From Actinobacteria bacterium OV450 (lineage in GTDB: Bacteria > Actinomycetota > Actinomycetes > Streptomycetales > Streptomycetaceae), in the NCBI GenBank assembly GCA_001298555.1, contig LJCW01000368.1, positions 124,001-188,000 of the forward strand: a stretch of 64,000 nt of DNA, in the 5' to 3' direction. Positions 1 through 7,699 of the stretch are shown here, in pieces (position 1 is the first letter of the stretch; every line of letters starts with the position of its first letter). Made by a program: the position numbers and the translations under genes. The notes under the pieces are model-generated. The model did no database searches, was not told where the DNA came from, and saw nothing but the letters and a program-made list of their open reading frames with translations.

Positions 1-1
1 G

Positions 2-1003
2 ACCGCGGTCCTGGGTGAGCAGGCCCAGGCGGAGTTCCTCGGCGCGCAGGTCGAGGTGTGCACCCGCCCCACGGCCGATCTGGCGGAACTGAGGTGTCAA
101 CTGGGCCTGCTGCGCAAGGTGATGGGCGAGGCGGCCGCCGACGCGGGATGCCTCCTGGTGGCCACCGGCACCCCCGTGATCCCGCCGGGGAGTCCGCCGA
201 CAGTGACCCCGGGGGAGCGCTACGGGCGGCTGGCCGCCCGTTGGCCCTCGCTGGTCGGTTCGTACGACGGAGTGGTGTGCGGCTGCCACATCCATGTCGG
301 GGTGACCGGGCGCGGTCAAGCCCTCGCGCTGTCCAACCACATGCGCCCCTGGCTGCCGACGCTTCAGGCCCTCGCCGCCAACTCGCCCTTCTCCCTCGCT
401 CGGGACACCGGGTGGGCGAGCACCAGGTCCGTGGAGCACGCGCGATGGCCGGGGGTCGGGCCCGCGCCCCTCCTCGACGAAGTCGGCTACGAGCGCCTTG
501 CGGACCACCTGGTGAAGACCGGCGCCCTGCTGGACCGTCGGATGATCTACTGGTACGCGCGCCCCTCCGAACACGTACCGACGCTCGAGATCCGGGTCTG
601 CGACGTGAACGCCGACCTCGACGTGGTGCTGCTGCTCACCGCGCTCGTGCGCGGTCTGGCCACCACGCTGCTGCTCGACGTCGGGGACGGGCGCCCGCTG
701 CCCGACCTCCCCGCCGACCGCCTGCACGCCGCCCACCGGCTCGCCGCCCGCCACGGACTGGCGGGCGACGGCCTCGATCCCGTCCTGGGGGAACGCGTAC
801 CGGCCCTGACGCTGACGGAGCGCCTCATGGCCCGTGCGGCGCCAGGGCTGGCGGCCGCGGGAGACATCGACCTCGCCGAGGAGCTGTTCCGCCGGGTGAG
901 GCGCTCCGGGGGCGGAGCCGCCAGTCAAAGGGCCGCGTACGTGCGACGGGGACGCCTGGCCGACGTGGTGAGCGATCTGGTCCGCACGACCGCCGCCGGC
1001 TGA
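2..1003 (+). CDS. Carboxylate-amine ligase (YbdK/GCS2 family), 5' end outside window
   Basis: The frame is open from base 2 and 333 residues are visible, so the true start lies upstream. The GTG at 56 is internal, because the residues before it already read as family sequence (QVEVCTRPTADL). Family members join glutamate, or a related carboxylate, to an amine or cysteine with ATP in the cytosol. Further family motifs are CHIHVGV, a substrate-loop-like histidine segment, and LEIRVCDVNADLD. The C-terminal third is the usual Ala/Arg-rich helical tail. A complete paralogue lies at 29789-30886. The exact substrate cannot be read from sequence. Confidence in the family is high. Confidence 0.9.
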   Translation, partial: TAVLGEQAQAEFLGAQVEVCTRPTADLAELRCQLGLLRKVMGEAAADAGCLLVATGTPVIPPGSPPTVTPGERYGRLAARWPSLVGSYDGVVCGCHIHVGVTGRGQALALSNHMRPWLPTLQALAANSPFSLARDTGWASTRSVEHARWPGVGPAPLLDEVGYERLADHLVKTGALLDRRMIYWYARPSEHVPTLEIRVCDVNADLDVVLLLTALVRGLATTLLLDVGDGRPLPDLPADRLHAAHRLAARHGLAGDGLDPVLGERVPALTLTERLMARAAPGLAAAGDIDLAEELFRRVRRSGGGAASQRAAYVRRGRLADVVSDLVRTTAAG

Positions 1004-1067
1004 CGCGTCTCGCAGGGAGAGTGCGACAGGAGTACCACCCGTGGCCTGGTCTGCCCCGTGGCCCGGC

Positions 1068-1253
1068 CTACATGGGGTCCATGGTTCCGCTGCCCCGGCT
1101 CTCCCGCTCGGTCTTCTCCCGGAGGCGCATGGCCCTGTCCCTCAGCCGCTGCCGTTCTGCCGGGTCGGTGGCGTGCTGTGCCGCCTGCTCCAGCTCTTGA
1201 GCCCTTGCGCGCATCTGCTGAGCCCGCTCGCTCGGCTGGCTGTCGCCACTCAT
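1068..1253 (-). CDS. Small DUF6381-type protein
   Basis: A 61-residue, highly charged helical protein with no signal peptide or membrane segment. Its Ser/Glu-rich start (SGDSQPSERAQQMRARA) and repeated Arg/Glu helix resemble the DUF6381 family, which is common in Streptomyces and has no assigned function. I chose the ATG at 1253 over the GTG at 1259 because an AGGAG lies six bases upstream of the ATG and overlaps the GTG. It is convergent with the ligase upstream. Its role is unknown. Confidence 0.7.
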   Translation of the reverse strand: MSGDSQPSERAQQMRARAQELEQAAQHATDPAERQRLRDRAMRLREKTERESRGSGTMDPM

Positions 1254-1564
1254 GATCACTCCTACGGTCGGGTGTGGGTCCCATCCCCAGGCAAACAGCG
1301 GGCGGGCCGACGCGCCACCGCTGCCCGAGGGTCGCGCTTCCAGAAAAGGTGCGCTTCCACCGTTTGGGCCGAGGGAGAGGGGCCATACGCGTGGTCATGG
1401 GAGTCCGTGGCGGTGAGCGGCGCGGGTTCCCGAGGGGGCCCGAGCCGGGCGGTGGCACCCCCCGCCATCACGCGGCTCGGGCCCTTCGTACGAGCCTCGC
1501 CACCACGGGCGAGCCCGGGCGGTCGCGGCCCCGAGGCAATGCCGAGGTGCCCTAGAGTCGCCGC
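1254..1564. other. Divergent intergenic region, 311 bp
   Basis: This lies between the DUF6381 gene (minus) and the DUF218 gene (plus). The only signal is TAGAGT at 1553-1558, a fair -10 hexamer 7 bases before the ATG at 1565. With no ribosome site before that ATG, it suggests a leaderless mRNA. No clear -35, repeat or gene is visible. Confidence 0.4.
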
Positions 1565-2167
1565 ATGCGAAGAAGGACGGGGCTGGTGATGGCCGGGGCC
1601 GTAACCCTGGCCTGGGGCGAGTGGGTGAACTGGCGCTGGTCTCGGGCTCTCGTGGGGAGTCGCGGCGGGGGTACCGAAGCCGTGGTCGTGTTGGGTTACC
1701 GGAACCCCCAGGCCACGGCGAACGTGATCACCCGCTGGCGGGTGCGTGCCGGAATCCGCTCCATCGCCGCCGCTGACGGTGATGGTGCCACCTGTCTGAT
1801 CCTCAGCGGCGGGGCGCCCGGCGGCGGCGCAACCGAGGCCCGACTGATGGCTGACTATGCGAGGTCGGTGCTCAACTTCGACGGCACGGTGCTCCTCGAA
1901 GAGCAGAGCGGTACGACATGGAAGAACATCACGAACGTGATCCCCCTGCTGGAGGACGTCGACCGCATCAAGATCGCCTCTCAGCCGGCCCACGCGCTGA
2001 AGGCACGCGCATACCTGCGGCGCCAACGCCCTGACCTTGCCGAGAGGCTCGTGCGCGCGGACGACTACCGCCCCGGTGAGTGGCTCTTCGCCAAACCGCT
2101 GCTGGCTCTGTACGGACTTTGGACACTCCGCGGCCTCGAAGCCGGGGAACGAGGGCCCCTGCTGTAG
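1565..2167 (+). CDS. DUF218 (YdcF/SanA/ElyC-type) membrane protein
   Basis: A 200-residue protein. A short hydrophobic N-terminal segment (LVMAGAVTLAWG) can act as anchor. The DUF218 core follows with VVLGYRNP near residue 40, CLILSGGAPGG near 78 and EQSGTTWKNI near 117, then a C-terminal hydrophobic stretch (LLALYGLWTL). DUF218 proteins are envelope-associated; some E. coli members affect cell-wall integrity, but the chemistry is not established. No ribosome site precedes the ATG, and the -10-like TAGAGT lies seven bases upstream, so a leaderless start is likely. The gene appears monocistronic. Confidence 0.85.
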   Translation: MRRRTGLVMAGAVTLAWGEWVNWRWSRALVGSRGGGTEAVVVLGYRNPQATANVITRWRVRAGIRSIAAADGDGATCLILSGGAPGGGATEARLMADYARSVLNFDGTVLLEEQSGTTWKNITNVIPLLEDVDRIKIASQPAHALKARAYLRRQRPDLAERLVRADDYRPGEWLFAKPLLALYGLWTLRGLEAGERGPLL

Positions 2168-2531
2168 ACACCCGCCGTCGTATCGGCACCGGAAACCGAC
2201 GGTGGACTGTGCTCGACAGCAGTGGAGGTGCCGGTTGCCCGGTCGAGGGGCGGGGCGAGCAGTCCGGTCGCCGTGACCGATGCCCTGCGGACTCGGATAC
2301 GGGGAACCCGCCGGGCCAAGGCCAGCGCGCCAGGACGCCGACTAGGCAAGGGGCTCATAGGCTGACCGGATGCACCTTCCCCACAGCGGCCCACGGGGCC
2401 GTGAGGCGACGCCGCCACACTCCCCGGGGCTCGTACCGGGCTCCCTCGCGCGCTCCCCGGGATCGTGGAGAAACGCCCTGCTCGACCTGAACCTGTGAAG
2501 CCCCCCGTCGGGGGAGGCGCAAGGAGGCGCT
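2168..2531. other. Intergenic region, 364 bp
   Basis: I see no convincing gene, repeat or terminator here. The only clear signal is the strong ribosome site AAGGAGG at 2521-2527, which serves the next gene. Open frames on both strands have poor codon bias and no recognisable domain. Confidence 0.4.
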
Positions 2532-3020
2532 GTGACAGAGCTCGACCCCTTCACCGACGCGTTCGACGGCCCGATGTACGTGGTCACGGCCGCATCCGGC
2601 AGCGAGCGGGCGGGCTGCCTGGTGGGCTTCGCCTCGCAGTGCTCCATCGACCCGCCGAGGTTCACCGTCTGGCTGTCGGTCGCCAATCACACCTACCAAG
2701 TCGCCTGCGAGGCCGAGTACCTCACCGTGCACCTGCTCCACCGGCAGGACCGTGCGCTCGCGGAGCTCTTCGGAGGGGAGACGGGTGACCGGGTGGACAA
2801 GTTCTCAAGGGTCGGATGGCGGCCGGGAGAATCAGGCAGTCCGATCCTGGACCAGCTCTCCACCTGGTTCACCGGCCGGATCGAGGGGCGTATCGAGGGC
2901 GGCGACCACGTGGGTTTCCTCCTGGCGCCGGCAGCAGTGTGCCCGCCGTCCGAGGGCCCGCCACCCCCACTGCTCAGGTTTCGAGAGCTGGGGGACCTCG
3001 AGCCCGGTCACCCGGCCTGA
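2532..3020 (+). CDS. Flavin reductase-like, FMN-binding split-barrel protein
   Basis: A 162-residue protein of the flavin-reductase split-barrel type. It starts directly with the barrel (FDGPMYVVTAASGSERAGCLVGF) and carries CSIDPPRFTVWLS, where family members hold FMN, followed by LTVHLL and the GDRVDKFS segment. The GTG at 2532 is preceded at ideal spacing by AAGGAGG. Such proteins supply reduced FMN to partner oxygenases or act as stand-alone reductases in the cytosol. An F420-dependent oxidoreductase follows, so a joint redox role is possible but not shown. The C-terminal 20 residues are Pro-rich and probably disordered. Confidence 0.85.
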   Translation: MTELDPFTDAFDGPMYVVTAASGSERAGCLVGFASQCSIDPPRFTVWLSVANHTYQVACEAEYLTVHLLHRQDRALAELFGGETGDRVDKFSRVGWRPGESGSPILDQLSTWFTGRIEGRIEGGDHVGFLLAPAAVCPPSEGPPPPLLRFRELGDLEPGHPA

Positions 3021-3090
3021 TGCCACGCACGGCGTTGTGGACCGGAAGACCGGCACGTTTCAAGCGTGCCGGAGCGGTAAGGCGCCCGGT

Positions 3091-4056
3091 ATGGTGCAAA
3101 TCGGCTACACGATGATGACCGAGCAGGCCGGGCCCCGGGAGCTGGTCGACCACGTGGTGGGAGCGGAACGGGCAGGTTTCGACTTCTCCGTCATCTCCGA
3201 CCACTCCTTCCCCTGGCTGGAGTCCCAAGGCCACGCGCCCTACGCGTGGAGCGTCCTGGGCGCCGCTGCGCAGGCCACGTCACGGATCCCTCTCATGACG
3301 TACGTGACCTGCCCGACCTTCCGCTACCACCCCGCGGTGATCGCCCAGAAGGCCGCCACGATGCAGCTCCTGTCCCAGGGGCGCTTCCGGCTGGGCCTCG
3401 GCTCCGGCGAGAACCTCAACGAACACATCGTCGGCGCGGGCTGGCCCGCCGCCCACGTCCGCCTGGACATGCTCGAGGAAGCCGTGGGCATCATCCGCTC
3501 CCTGTTCGCCGGCGGGTACGTCAGCCACCACGGCGCCCACTTCGACGTGGAGAACGCCAGGCTCTGGGACCTCCCCGACGAGCCGCCCCCGATAGGTGTC
3601 GCCGTCTCCGGTGACCGCTCCTGCGAGGTCGCGGGGCGGTACGGCGACCTGCTCATCGCCACCGAGCCGAAGGCAGAGCTGGTGAACGCGTTCAGCGGGT
3701 ACGGAGGCTCGGGCAAACCGTGCGTGGGCCAGTTGCCCGTCTCCTACGACCGCGACCGCGATGCGGCCGTGGCCCGGGCGCACGACCAGTTCCGCTGGGC
3801 GCTCGGCGGCTGGAAGGTCAACGCGGAACTCCCCGGCCCGGCGGGCTTCGACCAGGCCTCGCAGCACACGACGCCCGAGGACGTCGCGGCTGCCATCCCC
3901 TGCGGTGACGACGTGGACGCCTTCGTCGACGCGGTACGCCCCTACGTGGAGGCCGGATTCACCGAGATCGCCCTGGTCCAGATCGGCGGCGACCAGCAGG
4001 AACCGTTCCTGGACTGGTCCGCCACGAAGCTGCTGCCGGCCCTGGGAGAGCTGTGA
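3091..4056 (+). CDS. F420-dependent LLM-class oxidoreductase (TIGR03557-like, G6PDH family)
   Basis: A 321-residue TIM-barrel protein of the luciferase-like, coenzyme F420-dependent class. Hallmarks are IGYTMMTEQ at the start, SVISDHSFPW near residue 30, MTYVTCPTFRYHPA near 70, GRFRLGLGSGENLNEH near 98 and VAVSGDRSCEVAGRYGDLL near 170. This set matches the G6PDH-like TIGR03557 subfamily, whose substrates are mostly unknown. The ATG at 3091 begins exactly at the first strand; longer in-frame extensions upstream overlap the preceding gene and look non-coding. It acts in the cytosol and needs F420, a cofactor made by actinomycetes. Confidence 0.88.
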   Translation: MVQIGYTMMTEQAGPRELVDHVVGAERAGFDFSVISDHSFPWLESQGHAPYAWSVLGAAAQATSRIPLMTYVTCPTFRYHPAVIAQKAATMQLLSQGRFRLGLGSGENLNEHIVGAGWPAAHVRLDMLEEAVGIIRSLFAGGYVSHHGAHFDVENARLWDLPDEPPPIGVAVSGDRSCEVAGRYGDLLIATEPKAELVNAFSGYGGSGKPCVGQLPVSYDRDRDAAVARAHDQFRWALGGWKVNAELPGPAGFDQASQHTTPEDVAAAIPCGDDVDAFVDAVRPYVEAGFTEIALVQIGGDQQEPFLDWSATKLLPALGEL

Positions 4057-4133
4057 AAGCGGCCTCCTCCGTGAACCTGAACAAGGCCGGGCCCGAGCAG
4101 GGGCCCGGACGCTGAGGCCCGCGGGAGGCGGAC

Positions 4134-4811
4134 ATGAACCGTGCCGCTCTGTTCGATGTCGACGGCACCCTCGCCGACACCAACCACCTCCATGTCGTGT
4201 GCTGGTGCGAGGCCCTGCGGCAGGCGGGCCACGACGTCGCGATGCACGACATCCACCGCGCGATCGGACTCCCCGGCGAGGGCCTTCTTGCACACCTGCT
4301 GGGAGAGGGGCGGGACACGAGCGAGGACGAGGAGCTCAGCGCCGCCCACACCACCCTCTACGGCACGTACTTCGACCGGCTTCCCCCGCTGGACTCGGCA
4401 GCCGACCTTCTGCGTGAGCTCGACCGACGGGGCTGGCGGATCGTCCTCGTGACCTCCGCCAAGGACGCCGAGCTCGACGCGCTCAGACGGGCCGTAGACG
4501 CCGACGACGCCATCACCGCGACGGCGAGTTCCGACGACGTCGACGAGGGCAAGCCCGCACCGGACCCGGTGCGCCACGCCCTCGGTCTCGCCGACACACC
4601 CGCGCACGGCGCCGTGTTCGTCGGCGACACCGTCTGGGACATGCAGGCGGCCGCCCGCGCCGGCGTCGCGGGTGTGGGACTGCTCTGCGGTGGCATCCCG
4701 CAGCGCGACCTCGAGGAGGCCGGGGCCCGAGCCGTCTACCGGCACCCCGCCGACCTGCTCGCCCACCTCGACACCAGCCCGTTCGCGGCCACCCCGGACC
4801 GCAGCGCTTGA
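4134..4811 (+). CDS. HAD-superfamily hydrolase (phosphoglycolate phosphatase-like)
   Basis: A 225-residue HAD phosphatase. Motif I is FDVDGTLADTN with the nucleophile and acid Asp pair at residues 8 and 10. A helical C1 cap follows, motif II is VLVTSAKD, the motif III lysine is in DEGKPAPDP and motif IV is VFVGDTVWDMQAA. All catalytic positions are present. The ribosome site GGGAGG precedes the ATG by six bases. It lies 77 bp after the F420 enzyme, so co-transcription is possible. The phosphorylated substrate is not predictable; a general sugar-phosphate or phosphoglycolate role is only family habit. Confidence 0.9.
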   Translation: MNRAALFDVDGTLADTNHLHVVCWCEALRQAGHDVAMHDIHRAIGLPGEGLLAHLLGEGRDTSEDEELSAAHTTLYGTYFDRLPPLDSAADLLRELDRRGWRIVLVTSAKDAELDALRRAVDADDAITATASSDDVDEGKPAPDPVRHALGLADTPAHGAVFVGDTVWDMQAAARAGVAGVGLLCGGIPQRDLEEAGARAVYRHPADLLAHLDTSPFAATPDRSA

Positions 4812-4886
4812 GCAGTGACCTGCCGGGTAGGCGCAGGGCCCAGGAATGCGCCGAAGTCAGATGAGGCCCCAGGATGGAGGCCAACC

Positions 4887-5429
4887 ATGTCGACCAGCAC
4901 GCTCATCACCATCATCGTCATCGCAGCCGTCGTCGTGATCGCGCTTGCGGTCGGACTGTGGATGGCGGCACGTAGAAGGCGGCTGCAGAAGAGGTTCGGA
5001 CCCGAGTACGACCGCACGGTCGAGGCCGAGGGCGGCCGCATGGCTGCCGAACGCGAGCTACGGGCCCGCGAGGAACGCCACGACAAGCTGGAGATCAAGG
5101 AGTTGCCACCCGCACGGCGAGAGCGGTACGCCGTCGAATGGATCACCGTCCAGGAGCATTTCGTGGACCGGCCGGAAGACTCCGTGGAGGAGGCCGACGA
5201 ACTGGTGTCGCGGCTGATGCGCGAGCGGGGCTATCCCACGGACGACTACCGCGGGCAGCTGCGCGACCTTTCGGTTGACCACGGCCGGACCCTGGAGCAC
5301 TACCGGGCCGCACACGACGTGAAGGTACGCAGCGCCGGTCACCAGACGACGACCGAGGAACTCCGAGGGGCGATGGTGCACTACCGCGCCCTGTTTGACG
5401 ACCTGCTGACTGACCAGAGGAGTCGTTGA
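4887..5429 (+). CDS. Membrane-anchored protein of unknown function, paralogue of the next gene
   Basis: A 180-residue protein. One strong N-terminal transmembrane helix (residues 4-26, LITIIVIAAVVVIALAVGLW) is followed by an Arg-rich stop-transfer (RRRRLQKRF) and a Glu/Arg-rich helical cytosolic region. The C-terminal 100 residues match those of the next gene: WxxxQxxFVDxPxxxVxxADxLV, then TTEELRGAMVHYRALFDDLL. I start at 4887 because the upstream extension from 4815 would put 24 polar residues before the helix. The next ATG follows its stop by one base, so the two are co-translated. I recognise no named function. Confidence 0.8.
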   Translation: MSTSTLITIIVIAAVVVIALAVGLWMAARRRRLQKRFGPEYDRTVEAEGGRMAAERELRAREERHDKLEIKELPPARRERYAVEWITVQEHFVDRPEDSVEEADELVSRLMRERGYPTDDYRGQLRDLSVDHGRTLEHYRAAHDVKVRSAGHQTTTEELRGAMVHYRALFDDLLTDQRSR

Positions 5430-5430
5430 G

Positions 5431-5994
5431 ATGCAGAACGACGCAAGCAGCAACGAGAGAGTGGGGGACCCCGGCATCACGACGGAGGACATCGCCCATC
5501 CGGTGCCGGCTTCGGAGGCAGGGACGGACACCCGCACGGACGCCGGTGCGGACGCCGGTACGTACGGCGACTCCGGTGGTGCGCCGGCGGACGGGCGGAC
5601 GCCGCCCGTGTATCCGGGGGAGGCCACCAGGGACGCGTCCGCCGAGGAGCGCGATACCCGCGGGAGCGAGGCCGGGCTCGCGACGGACAGCGAATCGCAG
5701 GCCGGCTCGGACGAGGCCGGTGCCGATCAGCCCCTGCTGGGCGCCGAGGACACTGAGGAGTACCACAAGACGTGGAGTGAGATACAGAGCCGGTTCGTCG
5801 ACGACCCGCAAGAAGCGGTCAGGTCGGCGGACGCCCTGGTGGCCGAGGTGATGCAGACCCTTGCCCGTTCGTTCTCCGCCCACAAGCAGGGGCTGGAGGA
5901 GCAATGGAGCCAGGGCGAACAGGTCGCGACCGAGGACCTGCGGCTGGCGCTGCAGCACTACCGGTCGTTCTTCAACCGTCTGCTGAACACCTGA
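5431..5994 (+). CDS. Soluble paralogue with disordered N-terminus, unknown function
   Basis: A 187-residue acidic protein. Residues 1-105 are Gly/Ala/Asp/Thr-rich, without hydrophobic segments, and include a DTRTDAGADAGT repeat; they are almost certainly disordered. Residues 110-187 carry the domain shared with the upstream gene: WSEIQSRFVDDPQEAVRSAD, then TEDLRLALQHYRSFFNRLL. The ribosome site AGGAG lies within the end of the upstream gene and the ATG follows its TGA by one base. The pair may act as membrane and soluble partners. No catalytic motif is visible; the conserved aromatics look structural. Confidence 0.8.
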   Translation: MQNDASSNERVGDPGITTEDIAHPVPASEAGTDTRTDAGADAGTYGDSGGAPADGRTPPVYPGEATRDASAEERDTRGSEAGLATDSESQAGSDEAGADQPLLGAEDTEEYHKTWSEIQSRFVDDPQEAVRSADALVAEVMQTLARSFSAHKQGLEEQWSQGEQVATEDLRLALQHYRSFFNRLLNT

Positions 5995-6085
5995 TCTGCC
6001 GCGGGTGATTGGGCTTCCCGCGGCGGTGAACCAAGCGCCCGCCCAGGGGAGGTGGCTCCCGGCCTCCCCTGGGCGGGGAGGGAGT

Positions 6086-6520
6086 TCAGTCGATGCAGAA
6101 CTCGTTGCCCTCGATGTCCAGCATGGGGATGCACGACTCGTTTTCCTCATCGGCGTACAGCGTTTGGACATGGGTCGCGCCGAGCGCGACCAGTCGTGCG
6201 CACTCGGCTTCGAGCGCGGCGAGGCGTTCGTCCCCCACGAGCCCCGTGCCGACCCGGACGTCGAGATGAACCCGGTTCTTGACGGCCTTGCCTTCGGGGA
6301 CGCGCTGGAAGTACAGGCGCGGGCCCACGCCCGTGGGGTCACTGCAGGCGAACCACGATCCCCGCTTTTCCGGAGGCAGGGTGCCGTTGAAATCGTCCCA
6401 GGTGGTGAACCCCTCCGGTGGCGGCGGTGCGACGTACCCCAGCACTTCGCACCAGAAGCGGCCGACGCGCTCGGGTTCTGCGCAGTCAAAAGTGACTTGG
6501 AACTTCTTGATCGCTGCCAT
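6086..6520 (-). CDS. VOC-family (glyoxalase/bleomycin-resistance fold) protein
   Basis: A 144-residue protein with the two-module VOC fold. It begins QVTFDCAEPERVGRFWCEVLGY, has DPTGVGPRLYFQRVPEGK in the middle and ends with the usual C-terminal strand LDIEGNEFCID. The ATG at 6520 is chosen because the fold starts at residue 6. A relative with the same architecture is at 33834-34289. Members include dioxygenases, isomerases and antibiotic-binding proteins; no substrate can be assigned. It is transcribed away from the SPFH gene, so the two share the 6521-6685 spacer. Confidence 0.85.
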   Translation of the reverse strand: MAAIKKFQVTFDCAEPERVGRFWCEVLGYVAPPPPEGFTTWDDFNGTLPPEKRGSWFACSDPTGVGPRLYFQRVPEGKAVKNRVHLDVRVGTGLVGDERLAALEAECARLVALGATHVQTLYADEENESCIPMLDIEGNEFCID

Positions 6521-6620
6521 CGGCGCACCGTACCCCGTACCAGGCGGCCCCGGCATCCATTTTCCGAGCCGACGTGATCGCGGACTGCCGCCGGGGCGGG
6601 GTCCCCGGAACTCCTTATTT

Positions 6621-6668
6621 TCGTCCCCTTGACGATATGGGTACTGCTCATTATCGTCTCGTTGACGA
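6621..6668 (+). promoter_or_regulatory. Twin palindromes overlapping the -35 and -10 of the SPFH operon
   Basis: Two copies of TCGTC-N5-GACGA lie at 6621-6635 and 6654-6668, with centres 33 bp apart (about three helical turns). Together with their flanks they form a larger mirror image. TTGACG (6629-6634), 17 bp and TATCGT (6652-6657) make a promoter whose -35 sits in the first palindrome and whose -10 sits in the second. This is a repressor layout. The regulator is not in the window; an NAD- or Nudix-related regulator is a guess from the downstream kinase. Confidence 0.7.
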
Positions 6669-6685
6669 AATAAAGGGGGTTCGCC

Positions 6686-7699
6686 ATGGCCGACATCACC
6701 CGGCGCTTCGGCTGGCGTCATCTGCGCTCCGCGCCCACCGCCCACATCCGCCACCACAGGCGCGGTCGGCTCGTCCACGACGGGCGAGGACTCAGTTTCT
6801 GGTACCGGTCGCTGTCGGCGGCGCTCTCCGAAGTGCCGGTCGCCGACCGGGAACTGGCCATGGCGTTCCACGCCCGCACGTCCGACTTCCAGGACGTCGC
6901 GGTGCAGGCCACCGTCACCTACCGGATCAGCGACCCGACCGAGGCCGCGGACCGACTCGACTTCTCCATCGATCCGGACACCGGGAGCTGGCGCGGCGCA
7001 CCCCTGGAGCAGATCGCCACTCTCCTCACCGAGACCGCGCAGCAGCACACGCTTGACGTACTCGCCCGGACTTCGCTGGCCGTCGCCTTGGTGGACGGCG
7101 TCGCCGCCGTACGGGGGCGGGTCGCCGCCGGTCTCGCCGCAGAGCCCAGACTCCCGGCCACCGGCATCGAAGTGGTGGCCGTGCGGGTCGTGGCGATCCG
7201 TCCCGAGGCCGAGGTGGAGCGCGCTCTGCGTACGCCGGCCCGCGAGCAGATCCAGCAGGAGGCCGACCGGGCCACCTATGAACGGCGGGCCGTGGCCGTG
7301 GAGCGGGAGCGCGCCATCGCCGAGAACGAGCTGGCCAGTCAGATCGAACTGGCCCGCCGCGAGGAGCAGTTGATCGACCAGCGCGGCACCAATGCCCGCC
7401 GTGCGGCGGAGGAGGAGGCGGCTGCGGACGGAGTGCGGACCGAGACCGAGGCGGCCCGCAAGGTCCGCCTGGCCCGCGCGGACGCCGAGGCGGCGCGCGA
7501 GACGGGTGCGGCGCGCGCCGAGGTGCAGGCAGCCTGGCTGCGCGTGCACGACGAAGCTGGCCCGGGCACCCTGCACGCCCTGGCGGCGACCCGGCTGGCG
7601 GAGAACCTGCCGCGGATCGAGAGCATCACGCTCTCTCCCGACGTCCTCACCGGGCTCCTCACCAGGCTCGGGCGTCCGGAAGGCGGCGCGGGCGCGTGA
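6686..7699 (+). CDS. SPFH/band-7 domain protein
   Basis: A 337-residue protein. Residues about 25-190 form the SPFH (stomatin/prohibitin) domain, with VQATVTYRISDPTEAADRLDF and a long helix around LEQIATLLTETAQQHTLDVLA. An Ala/Glu/Arg-rich coiled coil follows at about 195-280 (REQIQQEADRATYERRAVAVE) and then a short C-terminal tail. There is no obvious transmembrane helix, which is unusual for the superfamily. Its last four bases overlap the start of the NAD-kinase-like gene (GTGA), so the two are translationally coupled. A twin-palindrome promoter precedes it. The cellular role is unknown. Confidence 0.88.
   Translation: MADITRRFGWRHLRSAPTAHIRHHRRGRLVHDGRGLSFWYRSLSAALSEVPVADRELAMAFHARTSDFQDVAVQATVTYRISDPTEAADRLDFSIDPDTGSWRGAPLEQIATLLTETAQQHTLDVLARTSLAVALVDGVAAVRGRVAAGLAAEPRLPATGIEVVAVRVVAIRPEAEVERALRTPAREQIQQEADRATYERRAVAVERERAIAENELASQIELARREEQLIDQRGTNARRAAEEEAAADGVRTETEAARKVRLARADAEAARETGAARAEVQAAWLRVHDEAGPGTLHALAATRLAENLPRIESITLSPDVLTGLLTRLGRPEGGAGA

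Noticed and set aside
4815..4886. Upstream extension of the membrane-anchored gene
   Set aside because: It would add a polar segment before the signal-anchor helix; the ATG at 4887 begins directly at the helix.
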